A stretch of DNA of 64,000 nucleotides, taken from contig NW_020654422.1 of the NCBI RefSeq assembly GCF_003589595.1, positions 10,194,226 through 10,258,225 on the forward strand. Reading direction: 5' to 3'. Below, piece after piece: positions 47,259-60,532 of this stretch. The translations under genes were made by a program, and so were the position numbers. The notes beneath the pieces were generated by a model. The model saw only the letters and a list, made by a program, of their open reading frames with translations, did no database searches and was not told the DNA's origin. Numbering within the stretch: the stretch's first letter is position 1; every line of letters starts with the position of its first letter. Source of the DNA: Hyposmocoma kahamanoa (lineage: Eukaryota > Arthropoda > Insecta > Lepidoptera > Cosmopterigidae).

Positions 47259-47753
47259 TACTGTTGGGTAATTTACCGAATAGCTCCAATTAGTGGAATT
47301 TTTTTCAGAAAATTCCCGAAAAATTGGAAAAATATAATTTCGAAGTAATTTACTTTCCTTTATTTTTTTCTTCCATCCTCTTAGAATTTACTACTAGTCT
47401 TGTGGGTCATGGAAAAATTTCCATTTTGAAAAAATAATATTTTTCAGAAAAAATAATATTTTTCCTTTAATTTGAATTAAAAAATTAAAAAAATGAAGTT
47501 ACTTAACGAAAACGATGGAGCCATTTTAGAGGTTGTAAAATCACTTTCAATCTCTTTTTTCTATAAGTGGCTTTTAGCCATACAAGTTTTTTTTATAAAC
47601 CACTCTAAATAAAACTTCAAAAGGTATTTCTAAATCTAGGACATAATATGAGCTTTCAATTTTCGATATTCGATCACATTTTTCCAATTATTCGGGAATT
47701 ATTCCAGAAAAATTTCCACTGTTTGAAATTTGTCGCAAAATTACCCAACAGTA
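47259..47753. mobile_element. 495-bp MITE with about 60-bp imperfect inverted ends
   Basis: The left end TACTGTTGGGTAATTT and right end AAAATTACCCAACAGTA pair, and the pairing continues inward through TCCACT/AGTGGA and TTCGGGAAT/ATTCCCGAA blocks. No coding frame is present. It occupies the middle of the roughly 1.4-kb region between the divergently transcribed PRAS40/Lobe (start 46940) and cysteinyl-tRNA synthetase (start 48316) genes. No other element was recognised in that region. Confidence 0.75.
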
Positions 47754-48315
47754 TTTACTAGTATGTAACAAGGTACTCTTTGATTTAATAATAACAGGGA
47801 CAATACATACGGCCTGATCAACCTACAAAGTGTAAATTGAACGCATTCAAAAGCCAGCACAAATACGTCACTGACTGTTGCTAAGCGTGCCATCTCATTT
47901 TATATACGAGAATCAGAGCGAGATGAGTCATTTATACTCACTTTGCCACAGAACACTATACTCACAAGGAGCACTTTGCTATTGGTTGTCAAAGTGACAG
48001 CAGTCAAGTTCAATTCAAATCGTGTCGTGGCGTGGTGCAATATAAAAATAAAAAGTGAAGTGAGTTTCTGAGTTTGAGTGGTTTGAGTTACCTATCTTAA
48101 CGTGGTGGTGACTCGTGGGCAGAATCAACAAAGTATGTAAAAATATTTTTTTTTTCTGATTACTCATAGGGAGGTTATTAAAAACGTGGCAGTCTGAAGC
48201 CGACATGTGGGAACAAAAGTTGTAAAATAGTGAATTAATTAAAAGAAAAAAAGACACTTAAAAAGTTACTTTGACTATAGGTAACATCATCAGAAGAGAT
48301 AGATTTTAATGGAAG

Positions 48316-51300
48316 ATGTCTAAAAGAAGCCAGCCAACTTGGTCTCTGCCTTCAAGCGGACAGAAGAGGCCAGTATTGAAGTTGTACAACAGTTTAACTC
48401 GTCAGAAAGAAGAGTTTGTGTGCACTAACAGAAATCGCATTAATTGGTATAGTTGTGGTCCTACGGTCTACGATGCATCACATATGGGTCATGCCAGGTA
48501 AACACTTTCATTTAACATGAATATAACATACGAATAAAAAAAATTTCTTGATTGAAAAATTTTACTGTTTTTCAGATCCTACATTTCGTTTGATATTCTA
48601 AGGCGAATTCTAGGAAACTACTTTGGATATGATATCCTATTTGTGATGAACATAACAGATATTGATGATAAAATTATAAAGCGAGCCCGACAAAATTATC
48701 TTTATGAGCAATATATGAAGGATCAAAAAAGTTTAGATTGTATCACAGATGATGCAAGTGCAGTTGTGAATTACTATGAAGAAGTTGTTAAAAATACTGG
48801 TGACCCTGATAAAAAGAATTCTCTTCAAATAATGCTAGACAAGTATGTCAAATTTTCTAAATATAATATGTATATACTTAACACAAACTAGGATGATCCC
48901 TGTGATACTTCATTTGATGTCAGTTTTTTGTGTACCTGATTTTTGAAGCAAGGGTTCTTTCTTATAGTTTTATTTTTCTGATGTATTCTAAATGATGTAT
49001 AGACATGTGAAGTGTTTTGTATTATATTGAAAGTATAAAACACGCAACTATAATTCAAATTCAATTTCAATTGATATTTTAGTAAATATCTAAAAACATT
49101 TATCATATCATTAATTTGTAAGCCTTCAATAAAATAATAACACTGACATGTCATGAAAATTCTTCAAATTTAATTCACCAGTTCAGGCATGAAAATGTAA
49201 AAGACAGAGTTATGTTCGCATTTATAATATTAATTTGGATTATGAATGAGTGCTGCATCATATAGGTTGTCTTAACACAGTGGGCCCTGTCCAGTTATCT
49301 ATATTTAAATTAATATTTTTGAGGTTGCATGACTGATATTAAATACTCTTGCTCTAAATAATAATGTACTATTTTCTCCTGTCTCTTTTTTAATTTTGGA
49401 TAAATGCAAAAGCACTATTTATACAACAAAATAGATAGTGGCAATTGCATAGATTGCATCAGTGTTAAGGTACATATTTGCCAGAGTGTTGCATACCATT
49501 TGTATCCACTTCCATGGTTTTATGCTGCAAGTTGTTCATAATTGTTTTCACAAGTTATACTTGTTCTTTATAGAATAAAATTTAAAGGGTAACTAGAACA
49601 TTGAATTCCATATGATAATGTAAATGTTTTTTATTTCACTTTCAATATCCAAAGCAAATGCCAGTAATATTTTTCATACCAAAAAGTAATGGCAGCAGTA
49701 GTGAAATTGCATCAGGAGATTCTCCAGATGTTCTTTTAGATATCATTTGTAGTCTCAACAATTAACAATGTCTTCAGTCTGACTTTCCATTGTAAAAAGA
49801 ATCTGTATCTGGGATCTGCAATAAATCATGTTTTCTGTTTTCCCCTGTTTTACAAATGTACCCAACATTTGTCAATATTTAAAGAATAATGTGATGTTCA
49901 CTATTCACTAATTTTGTACATTGTATGAAATATTTTACACTGTATTATTAAAAAAATCTTAAATGTTTTTCAGTCATAAATTATTCAATAATGTTACAAA
50001 ATATTGTTAAAATATATGAAGTATTATTGTGCATTTATCTTATCTCTACATTTGTCTAATAAGATATAAAATAATCCTCTTGGATTTGATGCATCCTGCT
50101 CCACATTGGTATTTTTCCGAGTTTAATTTTTTATTTCACTTTAAAATATTTTACAGTTTTTATAAGGCATTACTCAGTTTTTAATGTTTAGTAAGGGCCA
50201 TGTATTGAACATGATATAAATAAATAAATATCTAAGAGAAAACCCTCAAACAGTCTCATGCAAATAACTAAATGTGAACAAAACAATAGCTGCCTGTAAA
50301 GCAATTCTTGATAAATGCAATTATGTTGTTGCTGTGATTGTGGACATATTCAACACACACAAAACTACATGTTATTATTGTTCACAATAACTCTCATTAC
50401 TTTGCCTGTACATAAAACTGTATTCTGTACATTAATGACCTTTGTATGTAGCGAATTGCATAAGATATTCAGGGCTACATACATACATATTATGTCTTCT
50501 ATGGTCTAAAATTAAATACATTTCTATATTTCGTTATGTACTTCGTTTTAATCTATAAATTCATTTTTTCAGTGTGGCATCAGCAGTAAAAGTTCTTAAA
50601 GAAGCAGTACAGTCAAAAGATCAAGAGAAAATCATTCTAGCAAAGTGTGATCTTCTTAAATCAGCAAAAGATCCACTATCAGAATGGCTGGATACCAAAT
50701 TGGGGTCAACAGTGTCTGATAATGCTATTTTTACCACCTTGCCTAGGCATTGGGAGAATGAATTCCATAAAGACATGAAGGCACTTAATGTAAGATTACA
50801 ATTTAAGTAAGGTCTTCATTAAGTATCATTTTCTCTTTATACTATAATAATAAAAATTTATAACATGTACAACTTTTGCCCATTAATTCATTATTTCATC
50901 TAACAAAAAAGCATGTGTCTGTTTTTTAACCTTTGTTGTATACTATTTGTCTTTAACATTCACACTCTCTGTCTAGGTGTTACCCCCAGATGTTCTCACA
51001 AGAGTTAGTGAATATGTACCTCGGATAGTAGAATATATTCAGAAAATAATAGACAATGGATTAGCCTATGAGTCAAACGGCTCTGTGTACTTTAATGTGA
51101 GTGAATTTGATAGCAGAGACAAGCATCACTATGCACGGCTTGTACCTGAGGCTTATGGTGATACCAAGTCTTTGCAGGAAGGAGAAGGTATATATTCATT
51201 GTCATTTATTGAAATCTGTTAAAATGCTGTGTATGTACAATTTTTTTGTAAGTTTCATTGTCATACATATGCCTTGTATTAACTGATGTATCTGTTGGCT

Positions 51301-54300
51301 TGTGCTGGCGCGATTACGAATATTATTACATATAATAATATATATGAATGCAATGTTAATGCGTACCGAAAAGTGTACTTTATTCCTTCAGAGTCATTGT
51401 GTCTTCTCCGTTGTGTAGGTGATTTGAGTGACGACGCAGCAGAAAAGCGATCATCCAACGATTTCGCCCTTTGGAAGCGAAGTAAAGCCGGCGAGCCATC
51501 TTGGCCATCGCCCTGGGCCCAGGGCCGACCCGGCTGGCATATCGAGTGCTCCGCCATGGCCTCTGACGTCTGCGGATCTAAGCTGGACATACATACTGGC
51601 GGTGTAGATCTCAAATTCCCGCATCATGATAATGAAATTGCCCAAAGTGAGGTTTGTGGTACTTTCACTGTATTTATCAGATTGTTTTGAATAATAACAA
51701 GATAAAAATTGGAAATTTCGAGGACTTGCATAATAATTTTCACTGGACAAAAATTGCATAAAAATGAAATTGAAGTCTGTTTTGCCTCGCGAATTCACTT
51801 TCTTATTTAGAGAACATGGCCAAGCATAGAACCGTCCTGTATCATATTATTCTAATTCGTTGTAATGACTCTTTAGGCATATTTCGATGAACCGGGTTGG
51901 GTGAACTACTTTCTCCATACTGGACATTTGACAATCGCGGGTTGCAAGATGTCCAAATCTCTGAAGAATTTTATCACCATCTCCGACGCGTTGAAGCGAC
52001 ACACAGCACGACAATTGAGAATCGCATTCCTATTACATGGATGGAAGGAGACACTTGATTACTCTGATAATACTATGGAAATGGCTATTCAGACTGAGAA
52101 GACGTTCAATGTAAGTACAAATCAGGAGACAATAAATAAAAAGACAAAATATTTTCATGCTTGTTTCTGTATTTTGTGCTAATGTTCATCGTAATTAATG
52201 GAATTTGTACATTGTGAGAAGGTGTCTTCCCACGAGAACATGCGCTCAGTGTGATAAAACTAAACATAATATATCTGCATGATACGGGTTACAGTGTAGA
52301 AACTATCCAAATGACACTTCAAAATGGATTTGTTTAACTTATGTTACCAGTTATTGTTCTAATGTATTACAGGAATTCTTCCTAACAGTAAAAGATGCTA
52401 TGCGCAGCGGTTATAATGAGGGTTGCGGCGGCGAATGGCGCGCGGAAGATCAACAGCTTGCCAATAAACTGAGTACAGTTAAAGAGCAGGTGCATGCAGC
52501 TTTCTGTGGTAAGCAATTTAAAATTCTATTATGAATCTTCTGATTGTTTTTAACCTGTTAATAAATTGAGCTCGAATGGTACAAATTATTACAAAACAAT
52601 TTTATCAATTATTTTTAATTAAAGTGGTTTTGTTAAAACTTCGAATGGGGACCATAAGCCCAAAAATTTACTTGTTAAAACTAATATTGTTGGCTCCACC
52701 ATGTAAGTGGGATCATAAGTGATTGAAAATCCTATTTGACCCACTCAACGAACCAAGAGTGGAATCAGCGGTTCAGTGCCATTAAGTCAAAGTCATTATC
52801 ACACGATATGTGCGTTCTACTTGGTGGTGGTGTTTTATTATGTTATTAGTAGCAAATTAGTCGCTAGCGATTTTGTAATTACGATATGGCGCAGTTTATT
52901 CCTCTTTACTGTACAATTTTTATCAACTTTTAATAATACCTCCTAGCATTGCAAATTGTCAAATTAGCCACAGAAATTTAATTACTGAAAACATTAAACA
53001 GTATAAGATTACTGTTGTTATAAATTATTTGTATCTTGCCATGGTCTAATCAAGTAAAAATAACACTTTACAAAATTGCCTTATCAATACAGTCACCGTG
53101 ACATACTTTACTTACATAGGAAATTAAAAATCACTGCTTTGAATTAATTTACAAATTGAAATGACTATTGTAATAAATCCAAAAGGAAACAAAATAAAAA
53201 CATTTTTAGTAATAGTAGTATTGAAATTTAATTCAGATTACTATTCTTTCAGAGCACACACTATACGCTTTAATTCCCTGTTTTATAACCAAATAATTTG
53301 TGATTGTCTGTACTTCTATTGTGTTATAGTCGGTCACATCATATACAAAAATTATAAAATAGTAATATTATAAATATAAAATTAACAAATTTGTATGCAA
53401 ATTGTACAGCCCCCTTGGCAGTCACAATTAGAATTAAAATTATTATGCAAATATTTTATGCGATCAAGGCAATATATTCTAATCTATTTTTTCGACGGGT
53501 AGTAAAACTTTATTAGCCAAGCCTTACGGACTTCTTTGTGTTGTTGAAATGCTCCTCGAGCGTTCTGGCTTTGCATCAGTAAAAAGGTATCAGATGATAA
53601 TGGTATGGTATGATGTAACGATCCGCAACTCGACGTCCAGGCGCTTATTTTGCGTAAGGTGGGTACAAGGTCCTACTCGTGCCATCCAAGCTCTTCCAAG
53701 AATCTCAGCGCCCACTTCGGTTGGCTGAAGACTTCGGGGGGCGATCTCGGCACTCCGAGGTACTCTGCCCTGTAGTTAACCACGCCGGAGCATTGTAGTA
53801 GGATGTGCGCCGCCGTTTCCTCCTTCTCCATGCACTCTGCTCTGCATAGAGGGCTGTCCGTGATACGTAGATAGAAATGTTATTTATTATATGGACCATG
53901 ACCATTACATTTTCGGTTATTAGACTGGCGTTAAGCATGGGGAGTGCTTCCCTAGCCTGTCTACAAACCGTAAGGGTTGTCCATGTGATTTTATGGGATG
54001 TTTTTGTACCTTTGTGTATAGTTGCTCTAGACCATTGGTAGGGAAGGGATACTATAGCGTCAATCTCCAACTCTTGTCTGGCCAGTTCATCTGCTGCGTG
54101 GTTGCCATGTGAGCCGCTGTGTCCTTTGTTCCATTGTAGGGTTACATGGTTGTATGTACTATAGAGGACGTAACTCAGATTGCTTTGAGAGAGGTACTTT
54201 TATAAGAGAAACGACGATTATTCATAAACATATCTGCAAACGTACATGTATTCAATTTGGAATCTTAGCCTAGAATTACTAAGATGTCCGTTTGACATCA

Positions 54301-57300
54301 ACCGTCTCTTATTTATATAATTCCAAATACAAAACCTAAGCTGCCTGCTACAGTACATACCTGCATGAATGCTTGGTGGCATTCATTGATGAGCCCTGAG
54401 TTTATGTCATAGCTGACCTGTTTGTGCTTGAAGAATTGACTTGCTGTCGGAGAGTATTCGAATGGAGTAGTTCTGTACTCTTCTAGCTATGATTGCTTCT
54501 GCTGCTAACTTTATACCCATACGTTGAACCTGGAAAACTGTGTTGTGGTTGCTAAGTGGTGTTGAAATCCTGATATTGAGGTCTTCTGAAAATACCCCAG
54601 TACCTGTTCCTGAATTTGTTTTGGACCCGTCGGCGAAGATGCGTACCTCTTTGGGGTTTAGTCCTTCATTGAGATCTTCGAACAATTTGTACCTTGTACT
54701 TTTGTCGAAAATGTATTGTTTTGCGATCCTATCCACAGTCGCCGCCAGTAAGGATTTCTGTATGTGGGATCCGGGTTCGCGCTTCCATAGGCCAGTTTTG
54801 TTTAGACGCACTGCCGTTGTCGCTGCTTCCTGTCTGATGAATAGTGCGAGGCCCGCCGTCCCGATGTTGCCAGTCGTCGTCATGCATGCTAGTCTTTGGA
54901 ATTTGTCCAGTTAGTCGGCTGCAGTCGTCAGTTCGGTTCGTGGCCACCATACTATCGCGCCGTAGCTGATTGTAGGTCTTATCGCCGTTGTGTAGAGCCA
55001 TAGTGATTTTGGGTGAAAGTCCGCATTTCTTACCTGCAGATGATAGTGATAATAATGCACACACTTATTATTATAGTCTCTCACCAGGGAAACCCTGTTT
55101 CGCAGGTGGCACGGACACGCACATGGACTACCACAAATTACATTCAAACTTAAGAGAGAAATAAATGTAGGCCATACAGATATTTTTCTCGGCCCGGGAA
55201 TCAAACCCGGGACCTCTGCGTGGCGGATCAGGATAGTAACCGTTTGGCCACTGAGGCAATTAAACAATAAGATAGGTCTGCATCAAGCTGTTAATTTGCT
55301 ATAAAAATGACGTCACACAAGTTATCTTTACAAAAATGTGTGTATACTTGCCTTAATGCCGTTCCGGCACGTATTTCATAAGTAGCGCAAGATAGTGAGC
55401 TGTGGTTGCGAGGAAACATCAGTCATATTAGAGAAGTGCGATCGTTTATGAATACCCATCGGTACACTGATACAGAGAGCAGAGTCAGTTTGAGGATTTC
55501 CAAGTCGATATTGCGGCTATTGTAATGAATAAATTTGACTACCTTTTGCAGACAACATCGACACCCGAAGTACGTTGGATGCCTTAAGAGAGCTAGTAGG
55601 AGCTGCTCATATATACTTACGTCAGACGCAACCTCGTAACGCACCTTTGCTCTGCACAGCGGCGAGATATGTCACTGATATACTTCATATTTGCGGTGCA
55701 ATTGAAGGCCCGAGAGGCGGCATTGGGTTCCCTGTAGCTGATGGTGATGGTGTCTGTGTGAGTATCGTACTTATCGTCGTACTATATTTGAAAATATACG
55801 ATTTTGTGTATACAAAATCGTAGGAGCGCTACTGCTATTAATTTAGTAACAGTAGAGCTCCTAGTGAAAGAGTTCGTCCTGGGAAGTACTGCCACCTTAC
55901 CTATTTCTGCCGCCAAGCAGTAATGTGAGCATATTGCGTTCCGTTTCGAAGGGTAAAAGTGTGTACAGATCTGCAGAGCTGCACTTGAAATGTATTACTC
56001 AATCTAACAGTGTGTATTATGCGTACCAAATATTTCCACCTGACAGTACCATTCAAATGAGTATGTATAAAAAAATCAGTTCTTCATAGACAGCACAAGG
56101 CCTCACAGGCTGACGTCATAGAATTTTGGCCTCATAACAGTGCAAACAATATTTGGGTTGGGATTTATAAAACGAACTTTGCCTAAGTTTAAGCAACAAA
56201 TTAAGAAGTAAACTGAACCTTAAATTTAATTTTTTGCTTAAACTTAGGCTAAGTTTATTTTGTAAATTCGAAAAATTCGTTTAGTGCGCCATTATTTCTT
56301 TAGTCGAACTTTGTTTTATAAATCTCATCCTAAGTGTAGTGTGTTGTTTTAAATTGTCTGCAACAGTATGAAGAGGCAGTAATGCCATACCTCGAAATGT
56401 TGAGTACATTCCGCGGCGCAGTCCGTTCGGCGGCGCGTAATGGGCGGGCCAACGAAGTACTCTCTCTATGCGATGAACTCAGAGATGTCATCTTACCAGA
56501 ACTCGGTGTGCGGTTAGAAGACAAAGCTGGTTAGTATATCTTAATAACTATAAAATATCTTATTAACTAGTTTATGCCTGTGGCTTCGATTGCATGGTAT
56601 CGAAAAAGTATACTCTCAAGTTAACACTTGGCATTCAAACTTTTGCAAAAAAAATTTTTTCTCCTTTTGAACTAATTTTGAACAGATTTTAACTGATTTC
56701 TAATTTCGAAGATCGCACTATAGTGAAGATAGTAAGTAAAGAAGAGCTAATGAAAGAGCGTGAAGAGAAGAAGCGTATCGAAGCAGAGAAACAGCGGAAG
56801 AAGCAGGAGTTGTTAGAAGCACAACGGCTTAAAGAAGAACAGAAGAAAATTTCACCCGCAGATATGTTCAAAAAGGATACTGACAAATATTCTAAGTTTG
56901 ATGATAAGGTAAGTGGACATTTTAAAGCAAGACTGTTAATAAAAATAATAAACATGGATAATATTAAGTTTATTGAATATCACGATGTTTTACTAATATA
57001 ATATTCATTTTTTTTAAGTTACTCCACTAGTTTGTTATAATTATTAATACAAAAATCGAACTTTTCATTCGATCCGGCTGGACTCAAACCAGCAAAGATA
57101 TGGGTGATATTACACGATTATTTTCAGTTTGGAAATAAGTAATATTACGAAATAACTTTATAAGTAAATTATTTTCACATTCTGTAGACAGAACTGTAAC
57201 TATTCTATACTATTCATCCAATTATTATTTACTTACGACATAAACCTCTGCAGACGACGCATAAAAATCATAAATAATAATTGTACAATTTTCTACTATT

Positions 57301-59753
57301 AGTCTACTTGGAAACTTTGTACCGACATGTGCGCCGTGAAATCGCCGGCAGCAGCGGCGTTATCGGCGTGTTATATGTTTTTCAGGTCAGGTCTTTAAAA
57401 ATAAATTAAATCAATTTCTGTATTTTTAAAATAGAAAACTTCTGTGAGACTGGCTGGACTCATATCAGCGCCTTTGCCATACTGCACAGTGGGTCGTATC
57501 TGCAACATTACGGACATTGGATGTTTTTTCACGATACCTCTCTAAAAATGCCAATCGATAGATCTTATTGCCCTAATTAAATATTGTCATATATTGTCAT
57601 GTCACATTTTGCCATAAATTTAATAGTTTAGTAGCAAAAAAATAAAATGTGTATTTTTTGTGTGGGACCTTTAGTGCCCTATCGTTACAAAGTCTTAGTC
57701 GATCCAGCCTTGGAAAAACTACAGACGTATTATTACACCTATCTTCTATAGATTTGCACACTAAACGCGCGTCCAAACCAGCCTATTCACTACTTATGTG
57801 TGACAGAAATTCTTTTATTAATTTATTTTTAATTCATGTATTCAACCAGTAATCGTATTCATGAGCAATTTTTGCGCTTTTTTTTAACATTGAGTAGAAA
57901 GTTCGATAGAATACATTGACGACGTGAGTTTATTACGAGGAGGTAAGTTTATTTATGACGATTTCGGTGGTCCAAAGGTTTGCACTGTGGGCATTGGATG
58001 AGGAGGTCCCGGGCTCGATTTCCGGTAGGTCCAATTTGGGAAATGAATTGTTCTAAATTGATGCTGGTCTGGTTGTCCCGGGAAGGGGTACTCACAGTAC
58101 AGGGAATTCCCCAGTTTGAGACCAGGCAATAGGTGTGGTTGTCTGGCTCGTTATAATCATTATTATTAACGTGCCAAAAGGAAATTTAGAACTTGAAATA
58201 TATCTGGGAAAAAAATAATTTTTTAGGATCTAAATCGCAAATATTTGTTTTTTCAAACAAACCAACGTTTCGGGTTATTTACAGTCAGCCGTGATCATGG
58301 GACCTGTAAAGGGCCTGAAACGTAGGTTTGTTTGAAAAACCAAATAGTTTCATTTCCTATGTATAACAATCAATCACGAAAAATCTAAGAACTCGATTTT
58401 TAAATATATCTGTTGTACAATGTAATTAATATATAACCTTCTTTGTGGACTTATATCGACGCCATAAGACCCCAATTTTTATATTAACACCGTAGATGAT
58501 AGATAGTAATTTATTCGTGAATTCAGACGATTGGCATCACTTTATTTAAAAGCAGTATCGGTTAAGTTGTCGCAACTTCTTCTGTTTGTATTAATCTCTT
58601 GTATTCACTATTAAACACTATGTATGTATATATGTATGCACTTTATTGCACAGTCTACATCATATCAAGCTATACACTTTTGTTCGAATATCGCCTCCAG
58701 TTTAACGGAACAAGATCCGTCAATGTGTAGCTTGGTATGCTGCCGTCTGTATCACAAAACAAATTGTAAATGTTAACAGCAATTTAAAGTGTTAATTACG
58801 ACGCCTTTGTACATTTACCAATTATTTATTAACATTATAAATTGTTACAATTATATTGGTGAATTTTTTCCAAGTGCGATCTTTGTTTAATAATTATAAC
58901 AAACTAGTGGAATAACAAAAAAATAATTGAATATCATGGTGGTGAAACATCCCGACATTCAATAAAACTTAATTGCAATTTTAAATTGTTGATTACATTT
59001 TAATTTAATGTCATAAAAGGATTCCCTCTAACCTTTCAATAACTAAAAGGACAGTTGGTAACTGTGTTGGCAAATAAAAGAATTCTACATTCTCAATAAT
59101 TACATAGATAATTTAATCAAATCTAGTTTTAGTAGAAGTAAAAGAGTTCATCCAGGGAAGTCCTGCCACTTTACCTATTTGTGCCGCTAAACAACATTCA
59201 ACATTACTTTCAAGTCAACATTACTGTGTTCCGGTTTTGAAGGGCACATGGGACTTGTCAACTTATGTCTCAGAGTGACGAGCGCAGTGGCAGTGCCTCT
59301 CAGATCTTTGCGATTTAAAGCTGTGAGTGGCGCTGCAACTGTTATGGACAGGCGCTTACCATCAGGCGCACGACTTGTTTGTCCCGTTACTTAATATAAA
59401 AAAAAAGAAATACTAGTCCTTAACTGCATTACATAACATAATTATAGTCCGCAACCATAATGCAGTGTGCCGACTATAAAGACAGTCGATTTGCAGCATT
59501 AGCCTATTAAGGCTAGCCAGTCGATAGCGCGTTGTTGATTGGTTTCTTGTCATTGATATTATTTTTTTACGAACGAAATGCTATTCGACTAAAACACTCT
59601 GTATCTCTAGTTTCCTTATTGTTGTAGGGTCTTCCAACGCACGACCACAAAGGCAATGAACTCAGCAAAGGCCTAATCAAGAAGCTTCAGAAATTGCAAC
59701 AGGCTCAAGAAAAGAAGTACACTGAGTATTTAGCCTCTATCAACACCTGTTGA
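48316..59753 (+). CDS. CARS1: Cysteinyl-tRNA synthetase, cytoplasmic
   Basis: This class I aminoacyl-tRNA synthetase charges tRNA-Cys. Eleven exons join in frame: 48316-48497, 48576-48842, 50573-50789, 50977-51187, 51419-51651, 51877-52110, 52373-52508, 55552-55757, 56367-56529, 56712-56908 and 59628-59753, giving 723 residues, close to the metazoan cytoplasmic form. Active-site marks: [15 protein letters not shown] (Cys47 as zinc ligand, HMGH as the HIGH motif), [21 protein letters not shown] (Cys336), [12 protein letters not shown] (His361 and Glu365 as zinc ligands) and [10 protein letters not shown] (KMSKS, 394-398). The eukaryotic C-terminal extension is present: a Lys/Glu-rich helix (KEREEKKR, about residues 625-660) and [15 protein letters not shown] short ATG at 48309, just upstream and out of frame, stops after four codons. 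Introns 7 and 10 hold retrotransposon fragments. Identification is firm. Confidence 0.95.
53640..55035 (-). mobile_element. I/R1-like non-LTR element, thumb plus RNase H region, decayed
   Basis: On minus: [20 protein letters not shown] (55030-54930), [18 protein letters not shown], then an RNase H domain with [31 protein letters not shown] and [12 protein letters not shown] (54883-54420). After a non-matching stretch (about 54180-54400) come [15 protein letters not shown] and AADELAR, then a cysteine-rich end, [19 protein letters not shown]. The RNase H domain places it in the I/R1/LOA group rather than Jockey or CR1. Frame breaks show it is dead. It lies in CARS1 intron 7, antisense. Confidence 0.82.
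55042..55258 (-). mobile_element. tRNA-derived SINE, copy E
   Basis: On minus: TTGCCTCAGTGGCCAAACGG, GGGTTTGATTCCCGGGCCGA, then the common body (TATGGCCTACATTTATTTC) and a TTATTATTA-like tail. It joins the retrotransposon fragment at about 55040 and probably inserted into it. Confidence 0.87.
57925..58165 (+). repeat. Possible second SINE-like repeat
   Basis: The segment has GGTCCCGGGCTCGATTTCCG, resembling a tRNA B box, then GGTTGTCCCGGGAAGGGGTA, TTCCCCAGTTTGAGACCAG and a TTATTATTA tail. It is unrelated in body sequence to the main SINE of the window. With only one copy here, its identity is tentative. It lies in CARS1 intron 10. Confidence 0.5.
58205..58375. repeat. Diverged copy of the 20247-type MITE
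   Basis: TTTTTTAGGATCTAAATCG, CCAACGTTTCGGG and ATCATGGGACCTGTAAAGG, then AGTTTCATTTCCTA, follow the order of the 147-bp element, with an internal inverted pair around TCAAACAAACC and GGTTTGTTTGA. It lies in CARS1 intron 10. Confidence 0.75.
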
Positions 59754-60532
59754 CATCATCGCACTTGAAATCAGGCGCATAAAATCGCATTCGTATTACA
59801 CATTTAAAAACTTAGGGTAAAAAAGTACTTATGGGAATGAAATGTTTGTATTGAAATCTAGATGACAATTTTGTTCCTGTTTTTATAATATATACCTAGA
59901 ATAATAGCTGCATTTCAAAAGTATATTGGAGCATTACACTATTATTACAAGTATCGGCTGTGTGAACAAAACAACGAATAACGTCCATCAAAATTTATAA
60001 AAGTTTTCATTCAATAGCTACGACAATTAAAAGAAACTACTTGTTATGTAATAGGCATTAAAACGAGTGTTTTAATGCCTAATTATGTACAGTTACATAT
60101 ACTGCTTTATCTACACATATATTATAAGCTCTTTGTGATGTGTTCGGGAACCGCACGTTACGACTGGCGAAACGGCGGCAAATAAAAACTCTTTCTCACG
60201 CATGTCACATAACCTTCATAGATAAAAACGAAAATAGAAACAAAATTCATAGACAAACTAGAATCGGCCCTAACTATATATCGTTCGATATCAAGTAACG
60301 TGTGAAATTGTCAAAATTGCTTGCAATTGACATTTCATTGCGAATAAAACTTCATCTCGACTGATATTAGACTTGAGGTCAAATGAAATTATTTTGTTTT
60401 TCAGAGATGTTCGAAATTTTAAAGAAGCAATAATAACATTTTCACAGATAAGAAATTTGTCCTAACAAAACTGTTTACCTTTATGCTGATCGTAATTTGC
60501 AGTTTTTGAACACATTATAGAGAATTTATTAT
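59754..60532. other. Intergenic region after cysteinyl-tRNA synthetase
   Basis: This is the 3' flank of the synthetase gene. Candidate AATAAA signals occur (for example near 60343). No further gene or repeat boundary was recognised before the Tc1 element. Confidence 0.5.

Noticed and set aside
53161..53373. 70-codon frame in CARS1 intron 7
   Set aside because: Low-complexity, AT-rich, without motif or splice site.
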